A program made the translations under genes and the position numbers. From Tetraselmis striata (Eukaryota; Chlorophyta; Chlorodendrophyceae; Chlorodendrales; Chlorodendraceae): DNA of 64,000 nucleotides. Shown here piece by piece: positions 31,819 through 40,448 of the stretch. The notes under the pieces were generated by a model. It worked only from the letters and a program-made list of their open reading frames with translations. It ran no database searches and was not told where the DNA came from. Numbering within the stretch: the stretch's first letter is position 1; every line of letters starts with the position of its first letter. Location: the NCBI GenBank assembly GCA_006384855.1, contig VCJN01002429.1, positions 1 through 64,000 of the forward strand, given 5' to 3'.

Positions 31819-32806
31819 TCCAAACCAAGCAACGAAAATGCAGCCGAAATGTTGGCGGCATCCACAGCCTCCAAGAAAGGGTCCACCTCCGACGGTGGCA
31901 TCATGCGGCTGAGGAAGCCGGTCTGCCGCACCGCGCATACGACCAGCAGCCGCATGGCCCCATGGTGGCTGCTGTATCCCGACGTGCCAAAGGAGGCGAT
32001 GCGCTCCAACCGTGCGGCGTGGGCCTCCCGGCGCCGCCCCAACACACCGGTCATCCAGCCGGGGTACTGTCGAATAGGAGCACCCATGTACACGGCGCCA
32101 TCATGGACATCGTCGTCGGCCGGGGTACGAAACCCTCCCGGGGCCAACTCCGCCCGCACTGCCCGCAACTCCGCTTCGCTGTCACATGGGTGACGAACGT
32201 ACCGCGTCTTAACGTCATGTACCACCATTCCGACTTTGAAAAGCTCCGTACAATATACTCGTCAAAAACACGCGGAACGTGAGCCGCGCGGCAGTGGCCG
32301 CGCCGCAATCATCCGCGAAACTCTGGCAGAAAGTATCAGCGGCGGTATGAGCCACAACCGCTCGCACCGGGCCCGCGATAGCGAGGCAGAAATATAGCGG
32401 GGCCATTACATCACCCTGGCGCACACCCGTACGAGCTAGACTATAGGGTGGCGCGCCAAGTACCAGGCGGATCATCCGGCACGTATGGGTAGTAGTACAT
32501 GTCGCTAGGGCGATGGTACACCGTCCAGAAAAAAAGAGGTCATGCCATGTAGACGCGGGTGCTTTAGGCAGCCGTAACGTATATCGCACCCCGGGATACC
32601 TCCTTGAAGGCATTCCGAATATCCAAGAGTAGTAGCCCTTTCCCGCCAGTACCACGCCCGCCGAAAAGCTGCAACGACACCCGCATGGTCATATACGCCA
32701 TCTCACAGCCAGCTCCCGACTGAAAGCTGCGTTGTACCGGGCCCATGGCCTCCCGCGCATCCGCACCCACCTGCACAAGAGCGTGGGCGGAGGCCAGGCT
32801 CACCAA
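31819..32806 (-). pseudogene. LINE-B reverse transcriptase (copy joined to the C-terminus)
   Basis: Minus-strand frames read, in order, QRSFQSGAGCEMAYMTM (finger), LLLDIRNAFKEVSR (motif A aspartate), GVRQGDVMAPLYF (motif B-like), SFADDCGAA (motif C, two aspartates), then MGAPIRQYPGW and a thumb helix. The motif A frame (32564-32806) and the GVRQGD/FADD frame (32215-32655) differ, and a further shift separates FADD from the thumb at about 32230-32270. The MITE follows. The protein would copy the element RNA into DNA at the target site. This copy is inactive. Confidence 0.75.
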
Positions 32807-33385
32807 AACGTACCTAGGTAGCCGACGCCAAGTGGGCGTACTCGCAGTGGCTCGCCGGTCTTCGCCCGCTCCTCGCGGGCGGCGGGGTCGTCCTTGTGGA
32901 GCTCAAAGCCGGTGCCAAGAAAGCCGCAGTGCGCGAGTGCCATGCCTCGCCAGACAGCGGCTCACCCATAGGCGCCACGAAGGTATGTCTAGGTCTCTGA
33001 TGTGCTCCCAACGCCACCAGACCACATGCCCCGCGGAAAGGCGGGGAGCACGACGCAGGACCCGCCTCTGGCGGTCCTCCCCCACCGCCGAACCTCATAT
33101 CCGCATTGCCTCCCCACGACGGCGGCGCCCGCCGCAGGTCCGGCGTTTCCTCGGGGGGGGGGCGGGGGTACTCTGGGTCGGTGGGAGCAAGAGGCGGATG
33201 GGCGGCTTCTAGGACAGGGAGCGCCGCAGCGGCGCGTCGGACACCATACCGAAGTCGGCGGTGTCCAACGCCTGGCGAGCGCGGCGCAGCTCCAGCACAG
33301 CGGTGAGTTTCGCTGCCCGGCGGCGAGCAGACACCACCGCCGGCGGCACCCCACCCGCCGCAGCATCGGCGCCCCCCTCCGCAGC

Positions 33386-34324
33386 CTATGCAGAAGCCGC
33401 CCGCGCCCTCGCAGACCGCCGGCGCTTCCGCTGGCGGGCACTCCGAGACGTGCCCGCCGGCAGCTCCCCCGCCCCCATATGGTAATTGTGTAACTCGCCG
33501 CCATCCCGCGACTCGCGCCACAATTGCTGCATCCCGCACACCGAGAAACCGGCGTGCACAGCATCCCCCGCCTCCCGCCAATTTCCGCACAATTGCGGGG
33601 CTACTAGATGGCTAGGGTCGCAGTAGTAGCCCCGCAAATACGCAGACAGTGCCTTCGGCCCCGTACGATCGGTCGTCGGTAGGAGGGAAGCGGTCAGCAT
33701 AGGCAAGCGTACAGTCTAGCAATGAAAGAGGACATGCCGAGCCGCGGGGCAGACGCCGACAGCCCTACCCGCAGCGGCGTACGGGTCATCATACGGTAGA
33801 CGTCGCGGGTAGCGCACTACCGAGCGGTGGCCGCGAGGGCGGCATCACGCGGCTGAGGCAGCAGCCGGCGTGTGCTGGCGATGCAACGCCCGCACACCAG
33901 CTGCGGACGCCGGGAGAACCACATCGGGGGGCGGAGCCGTGGGGGCGGGGGGGGGGGGGGGGGGGGGGTTGTGCAGAACTCGCAGATGGCGGCACGGGCC
34001 GCCGCTCGCGCGCCATGGAACACGTGGTGGCCCAGGCGAGGGCAGCCGGCTCGTGGGGCGCTCCGCACATACTTAGTCGAGGGATCGCTAGTCGCAGCGT
34101 AGGCGAGATGCATGCATGGCAGTTACCGCCGGGTCGTCGGACTCCATCCCGTGGTTCACGGGTTTTAGGGTTGTGCAGAGGGGGCCGAGGGGGCCGAGCC
34201 GCTGGTAGGTGTGTCCGCAACCGCCATCGCAACACCGGAACTGCCAGAACTGCCACTCAACACTCAAAGGAGGCGATGCGCTCCAACCGTGCGGCGTGGG
34301 CCTCCCGGCGCCGCCCCAACACAC
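33386..34324 (-). pseudogene. LINE-B N-terminal region, unit 1
   Basis: Minus-strand fragments contain FRCCDGGCGHTYQRLG at the upstream end (near 34230), CEFCTTPPPP before a poly-G-encoded proline run, CGRCIASTRRL, and a cysteine-bearing C-terminal piece (CGMQQLWRESRDG). The CxxC pairs and basic character suit the N-terminal zinc fingers that R2-like LINEs use to bind target DNA. Frames change at the poly-G tract and near 33400-33600. Confidence 0.4.
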
Positions 34325-34491
34325 CGGTCATCCAGCCGGGGTACTGTCGAATAGGAGCACCCATGTACACGGCGCCATCATGGACATCGTCGTCGGCCGG
34401 GGTACGAAACCCTCCCGGGGCCAACTCCGCCCGCACTGCCCGCAACTCCGCTTCGCTGTCACATGGGTGACGAACGTACCGCGTCTTAACG

Positions 34492-35083
34492 TCATGTACC
34501 ACCATTCCGACTTTGAAAAGCTCCGTACAATATACTCGTCAAAAACACGCGGAACGTGAGCCGCGCGGCAGTGGCCGCGCCGCAATCATCCGCGAAACTC
34601 TGGCAGAAAGTATCAGCGGCGGTATGAGCCACAACCGCTCGCACCGGGCCCGCGATAGCGAGGCAGAAATATAGCGGGGCCATTACATCACCCTGGCGCA
34701 CACCCGTACGAGCTAGACTATAGGGTGGCGCGCCAAGTACCAGGCGGATCATCCGGCACGTATGGGTAGTAGTACATGTCGCTAGGGCGATGGTACACCG
34801 TCCAGAAAAAAAGAGGTCATGCCATGTAGACGCGGGTGCTTTAGGCAGCCGTAACGTATATCGCACCCCGGGATACCTCCTTGAAGGCATTCCGAATATC
34901 CAAGAGTAGTAGCCCTTTCCCGCCAGTACCACGCCCGCCGAAAAGCTGCAACGACACCCGCATGGTCATATACGCCATCTCACAGCCAGCTCCCGACTGA
35001 AAGCTGCGTTGTACCGGGCCCATGGCCTCCCGCGCATCCGCACCCACCTGCACAAGAGCGTGGGCGGAGGCCAGGCTCACCAA
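34492..35083 (-). pseudogene. LINE-B reverse transcriptase fragment, unit 2 copy
   Basis: Duplicate of 32215-32806 at +2277: QRSFQSGAGCEMAYM, LLLDIRNAFKEVSR, GVRQGDVMAP and SFADDCGAA are repeated with the same internal frameshift. The unit ends abruptly at 34265, so this RT copy lacks thumb and C-terminus and is followed on the minus strand by a second N-terminal region. Confidence 0.75.
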
Positions 35084-35662
35084 AACGTACCTAGGTAGCC
35101 GACGCCAAGTGGGCGTACTCGCAGTGGCTCGCCGGTCTTCGCCCGCTCCTCGCGGGCGGCGGGGTCGTCCTTGTGGAGCTCAAAGCCGGTGCCAAGAAAG
35201 CCGCAGTGCGCGAGTGCCATGCCTCGCCAGACAGCGGCTCACCCATAGGCGCCACAAAGGTATGTCTAGGTCTCTGATGTGCTCCCAACGCCACCAGACC
35301 ACATGCCCCGCGGAAAGGCGGGGAGCACGACGCAGGACCCGCCTCTGGCGGTCCTCCCCCACCGCCGAACCTCATATCCGCATTGCCTCCCCACGACGGC
35401 GGCGCCCGCCGCAGGTCCGGCGTTTCCTCGGGGGGGGGGCGGGGGTACTCTGGGTCGGTGGGAGCAAGAGGCGGATGGGCGGCTTCTAGGACAGGGAGCG
35501 CCGCAGCGGCGCGTCGGACACCATACCGAAGTCGGCGGTGTCCAACGCCTGGCGAGCGCGGCGCAGCTCCAGCACAGCGGTGAGTTTCGCTGCCCGGCGG
35601 CGAGCAGACACCACCGCCGGCGGCACCCCACCCGCCGCAGCATCGGCGCCCCCCTCCGCAGC

Positions 35663-36675
35663 CTATGCAGAAGCCGCCCGCGCCCTCGCAGACCGCCGGC
35701 GCTTCCGCTGGCGGGCACTCCGAGACGTGCCCGCCGGCAGCTCCCCCGCCCCCATATGGTAATTGTGTAACTCGCCGCCATCCCGCGACTCGCGCCACAA
35801 TTGCTGCATCCCGCACACCGAGAAACCGGCGTGCACAGCATCCCCCGCCTCCCGCCAATTTCCGCACAATTGCGGGGCTACTAGATGGCTAGGGTCGCAG
35901 TAGTAGCCCCGCAAATACGCAGACAGTGCCTTCGGCCCCGTACGATCGGTCGTCGGTAGGAGGGAAGCGGTCAGCATAGGCAAGCGTACAGTCTAGCAAT
36001 GAAAGAGGACATGCCGAGCCGCGGGGCAGACGCCGACAGCCCTACCCGCAGCGGCGTACGGGTCATCATACGGTAGACGTCGCGGGTAGCGCACTACCGA
36101 GCGGTGGCCGCGAGGGCGGCATCACGCGGCTGAGGCAGCAGCCGGCGTGTGCTGGCGATGCAACGCCCGCACACCAGCTGCGGACGCCGGGAGAACCACA
36201 TCGGGGGGCGGAGCCGTGGGGGCGGGGGGGGGGGGGGGGGGGGGTTGTGCAGAACTCGCAGATGGCGGCACGGGCCGCCGCTCGCGCGCCATGGAACACG
36301 TGGTGGCCCAGGCGAGGGCAGCCGGCTCGTGGGGCGCTCCGCACATACTTAGTCGAGGGATCGCTAGTCGCAGCGTAGGCGAGATGCATGCATGGCAGTT
36401 ACCGCCGGGTCGTCGGACTCCATCCCGTGGTTCACGGGTTTTAGGGTTGTGCAGAGGGGGCCGAGGGGGCCGAGCCGCTGGTAGGTGTGTCCGCAACCGC
36501 CATCGCAACACCGGAACTGCCAGAACTGCCACTCAACGCCCCCGCCGGGCGTCGACGACTGCACCCGCACCATGGCAGCGTCGCGCGCCCACCACCACCA
36601 GCGCCCCTGCCCGAACGCGACCCCTACGGCAGACGCCCTAGCAGAGGGGCCTGGAGGGGCCGGAGGACCCCCCAC
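35663..36675 (-). pseudogene. LINE-B N-terminal region, unit 2 (original 5' part)
   Basis: Duplicate of 33386-34260 at about +2277. Here the upstream end is not cut by the duplication and extends to about 36675 as a further open stretch (VRVQSSTPGGGVEWQFWQF) leading into FRCCDGGCGHTY. It gives the only view of the sequence 5' to the finger region. No start codon can be defended beyond the ATG at 36673-36675. Confidence 0.4.
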
Positions 36676-36740
36676 GGTGCTGAACTACCCCCACCGGCCA
36701 CACCACAGCCAGAAACCGGGGGTCGATGGGGATATTTTTT

Positions 36741-38097
36741 CCTATTTTACTACCTGCTGTACACGGGTAATGGGCTCATGGTACAGGTACTCATCGACGA
36801 GCACCAGCACAGCTTCTGGTAGCGACTACTGTTGTAAATTACAAGAGGGCCAGAGACAAATCCACCGCTAACTAAAAGCAATACTAAAAGATCAATACAG
36901 CAATCTGTATTAATACAGCAATCTGTGTCCATGCCGGGTGCGGGGTTAGCGGTGCGGGGGCTTGGCAGGTAAGTGCCGTTACTTACCTGCTTACTTCACT
37001 CGCCTAATGTCCGAACGATATAACGTGAACTATCACGTTCGTTCGCCACATCCGCGAAAGATGCCTCAATACAGCAAGCCGCCGAAAAACGACTACTGGT
37101 GTGAATTACAAAAAGGGCTACTGGTACCGACTACTGGTACCGTGCCTCGTACTGGTATCCATTGTCCGCCTCACTACGATGGTCCATGACGCGATATCAC
37201 TCGCGTGGTTTTTTTTTCAACAGAGGATTACACGAAAAATCTAAACGACGATGCGATTCGTGCACATTGACATACCTGGCGCAGTGTGTAACGATTACCT
37301 CCTCTTTTTTAAATTGTAGTCGTTCTGATATTATATAGTCGCTACAGCGATTCCAAGCACTGGTACCGGTACCGTAGTAGGAATAGTCGCTCCCCGTGTT
37401 GATTATTCTGCTGCGGCTGCTGCTATTGCGGCCTGCTGCTTGGGCGGGTCCGCGCATAATCACTGCGGGTGGCAAGCAACTACTAGCGGGTTTACCAGTA
37501 CGAGCAAGCAGCAGCAGTAGTGCATTGCCTGCGCGTCAGCCGAGCACTTCCCAAACCCCGCCCTCCTCCCCTAAGAAGAGGGCGCTCCATTCCGCGGACG
37601 CAAAAGAGCACCTCAAGCCCTAGTTGCACACTCCAGCCGCGATGAAGCGCGGCCGCTCGCCGCCCTCACAGTTCCGGCGAACTGACAGCCGAGCGGCCCA
37701 AGATGATGATGAAGCCGGCGCCCCGCCCCGCCCGGCTGCGGGAATAAGCCCGGCACGGCAACCGCCGGCACGGCTGCCGCCCGCGCACCGGCGCGCCGGC
37801 GCATCGGCACCCTCGCTGTACCCTAGCTATACCGAAGCTGCTGCAGCTGCGGCCATGGCGGCGGCAAGTGTGGCAGGAACTGCACCGAGAGAAAGGTCCG
37901 GCCCGTCCGCTCACACCGTCGTACCTCGTGACGCGGAGGCCTACGGACAAGAGCTGCTCATGAACCAAGCACCGCCGCCTGTCCCAGCAAGCTGGTAGGT
38001 CACCCTTCCCAGTACTTTGCAATCATTCTCGATAAATCTCGAAGCGACCACGACAAATTATCGATTTATTTATTATTATAATTTCGGGACAGGCGGC
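36741..38097. other. Stretch without supported gene
   Basis: It includes a small direct repeat (AATACAGCAATCTGT twice near 36893-36922). Two plus-strand frames in series, 37396-37623 and 37624-37998, are Pro/Ala/Ser-rich (KKRALHSADAKEH, then RPAAGISPARQPP). They might be the remains of a low-complexity N-terminus of a transposon protein, but nothing identifies them. Confidence 0.35.
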
Positions 38098-38150
38098 GGG
38101 TATTTTGATGGCAGTGTTTTTAGCAGACTGAATTCCGTCACTGGCGTTCA
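38098..38150 (+). mobile_element. LINE-C 3' end scrap
   Basis: GTATTTTGATGGCAGTGTTTT followed by AATTCCGTCACTGGC matches the LINE-C 3' region at 29620-29690 and the reverse complement of 39100-39160. Confidence 0.5.
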
Positions 38151-38587
38151 ATGATGTTTACTGCCAGTAGTTGGGGTATCCCTACCCTCGTCTACTTAGC
38201 GGCGCAGTACGGCGCGCATATATATATGTCCGGTGCTATGTGCCGTGCCGCCCGAGGGGCTGCATCGACCCCGCACCGGATCGATGGTAAAGCTATTCTT
38301 TATTAATGTACAATATTAATAGCGACTATAAAACAATAAAAATGACATCATAATAGATTGTCAGCAATCTGTCCGGCTCATGAGGGGCTTGGAGGCAGGG
38401 TAACATGAAACCCTAAATCCGAGTACCAGTTCGTCGAGTAAGATGTAGCCCCGTAAAAAAAACATTCATGTACTGGTACCAGCACTCGGACTCGAACCCA
38501 TTTTCCCGTTGTATTACTATTTATAATACTGCGTCTTCTCATGTTACTGCTTCCACCCCGCAGTCGATGTAGAGGACCTTTCTGATT

Positions 38588-38645
38588 GCCTTTTATTTTG
38601 GTGATTTCCGATATCGCCTTCTGCTGCTAGCTCATGTAATTAATA
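38588..38645 (-). repeat. Dispersed repeat R1, inverted fragment
   Basis: Reverse complement of 40376-40434: ATTTCCGATATCGCCTTCTG and CTAGCTCATGTAATTA. Together these two fragments form a long-range inverted repeat about 1.8 kb apart. Confidence 0.7.
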
Positions 38646-38746
38646 ATTCGGGCCCCGAGCAGTCTAGCAAGTTCCTTATTTATCCTGTGTCGCAAGATAA
38701 GGATTACCTGGAAGTACGGTACTCATACCCCGGAAGAAAAGTCGTT

Positions 38747-38835
38747 ACTCAGCATCGTATCGACTCCTGCGGGTACCTCGTACCCGATATGGAGATACCT
38801 GGTTATTACCCGTAGGAGTCGTTATGATGCTGAGT
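38747..38835. repeat. Imperfect inverted repeat (hairpin)
   Basis: Arms 38747-38775 and 38807-38835 (ACTCAGCATCGTATCGACTC against its complement with four mismatches) flank a 31-bp spacer. No coding sequence is nearby. Confidence 0.7.
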
Positions 38836-38938
38836 CGTTTTGTCATGAGTTCGCAGCGAATATAGCGACTGTAGTGAGGATATCGCAGTCGCCATGTGCT
38901 GATGCTAATCTCATTGTAGAAACAATCGATGTTTGTTT

Positions 38939-40382
38939 TTTCGCCCCCGGGACAGGACTGGCACCAGTGAAACCCTTGCAGCGTCTCTACGACGGCCGTT
39001 TAGGCGGCAGCAATCCAGTTACGGAAAGCCCTGGGTAGGCGACGCTCCGTTATAGTCATCAAGCAAATTGCCGGAGCATTCTGCAAGAGTAATTGGAGGC
39101 CAGTGACGGAATTTCCAACACTGTTGGATCACCGTCTAAAACACTGCCATCAAAATACCCGGCACTGACCACGAAAGGTCCGCCCTATCTACCCGTTTGG
39201 GCGTCGGTCCATTCGAGTAATGCGAGTTGGGGCAAGCCCCAACCCGCGGAGCAAAGCATTTCGGGAGTGCGATACATGTGCAACAAAAAAGGCAATGTGA
39301 GGGAGGGCCCGACGCCATAGCTGGAAAAATTTCCCATTCCCAGTAAAATCCAGGGCGCCGTGAAGGGAGGGGGGGGGACCCCGCCCAAAATAAAGGCAGT
39401 TAAGTCCTCAGGTGTTGACGCAGTAACCTGACTACTAATAAAATCCCTGAACTCCGGAACTAACAACCCAAAATTATGACGGTGATACCCCCACCGCGGG
39501 CACTCCACCAACATATGTTCGATAGTCTCATATTCACCTCCGCCACATGCAGGGCAGTGTTCAAGGAACCGCTCAGGCATGGCATGAATCCGGGCCAATC
39601 GGCGGGCAGTGGGAAATACTCGGGTGCGTAATTGTATCATAATGTGCAACCCGGCCACAACCCCCGCGGGGACACCCACACCGTACTGTGGCAACGGGTT
39701 TGACGCATAGGACGCTTGGACATATATACCCCAGGTGTTATTGCGTGCTAACGATGCCGACGATTCGTAACGCGCCCAGACCGATGCTGCCTTTACTAGT
39801 TTAGCGGCATCGCGCGCGGCTAGTGACCTCCACTCATTCAAGTGGAAGGTGCGCGCCCTCAGCTAGCCCTACGTTCGCTCTAGCTAGTCGATCTAACCAC
39901 CGCACAGTCCCTGACGTCCACGTGTTAGGGCGCGCCCGACTTGGTTGATCTACTAAATGGGTTATACATGTATTCAAGTCGGATGCCTTAAGGAACGCCC
40001 GAGCCCGTGCCGCAGCGGCCGTAGCCTCTATGGGCGCAATATCCAATTCCCGCATAATCGGTGCTAGCTGCAGTGGCCACCCCAGGGGAGTTTTTACCTA
40101 CCCCAATGAGGCACCGCAAGCACTGATTGAGTACGGTTTGTAATTTATTTGCGCCGCTAGTTGTATCCATGCCCCATACTTCACACCCATAAGTTAAAAC
40201 CGGCAGTACACAGGTTTTAAAAACCGACACACGCACATTAATAGATAGGAACTATGTCCCGTCCACCGACTAATACCGAATCGAGCGCCTCAATGGCGCG
40301 TTTACCCTTCTTAACCCAGTCGTCTACTATGTGTTGCATACGTAAATCCGACTTAATGACCGTACCCAAGTACGTATATAAT
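38939..40382 (-). mobile_element. LINE-C, 5'-truncated non-LTR retrotransposon
   Basis: It runs on the minus strand from the R1 fragment at 40376 to a 3' end with CACTGGTGCCAGTC near 38955. It encodes the RT thumb and C-terminal zinc knuckle only. Related 3' fragments lie at 29431-29838 and 38098-38150. Confidence 0.75.
39185..40380 (-). pseudogene. LINE-C RT thumb and zinc-knuckle C-terminus
   Basis: Minus-strand order: TYLGTVIKSDLRMQHIV, KKGKRAIEALDSVL, a frame change near 40237, FKTCVLPVLTYGCEVWG, LNQCLRCLIGVG, then, after another break near 40055-39840, a 218-codon frame with FPTARRLARIHAMPE, CPACGGGEYETIEHML, VECPRW and a GVGPSL end. YLG...D followed by K-T-x-V-L-P-x-L-x-Y-G-x-E-x-W is the standard thumb of Jockey/L1-like RTs, and the CxxC-x8-H-x4-C finger is typical of their C-termini. 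The catalytic RT core is missing, so it is a dead 5' truncation. Confidence 0.75.
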
Positions 40383-40448
40383 TACATGAGCTAGCAGCAG
40401 AAGGCGATATCGGAAATCACCAAAATAAAAGGCAACCGTACCCAAGTA

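Larger units (their letters stand above)
31988..36536. repeat. 2,277-bp tandem duplication inside LINE-B
   Basis: CAAAGGAGGCGATGCG occurs at 31988 and 34265, and everything up to about 34260 repeats up to about 36536. By eye the copies differ at only a few sites: a G/A change (32984 versus 35261 region) and the length of the poly-G tract (about 33947-33967 versus 36218-36243). Both carry the same RT frameshift, so duplication came after that mutation, or the assembly doubled it. Confidence 0.92.
29851..36740 (-). mobile_element. LINE-B, R2/NeSL-like non-LTR retrotransposon with internal tandem duplication
   Basis: Minus-strand order is an N-terminal cysteine-rich region, reverse transcriptase, then a C-terminal CxxC/H/C region with RPTD. 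This is the architecture of site-specific-type LINEs with a restriction-like endonuclease (R2, NeSL, Dualen groups). A 2,277-bp segment with the N-terminus and first RT half is present twice in tandem (31988-34260 and 34265-36536). A 317-bp MITE interrupts the RT at 31502-31818. Frames are broken in several places, so this copy is inactive. The 5' end is set near the loss of similarity at about 36740 and the 3' end near R2; both are estimates. Confidence 0.7.

Noticed and set aside
32814-33590. 258-codon Gly/Cys-rich minus ORF in LINE-B, and its twin at 35091-35867
   Set aside because: Composition-driven; neighbouring frames carry the finger-like and RT motifs, so this is not the LINE-B reading frame throughout.
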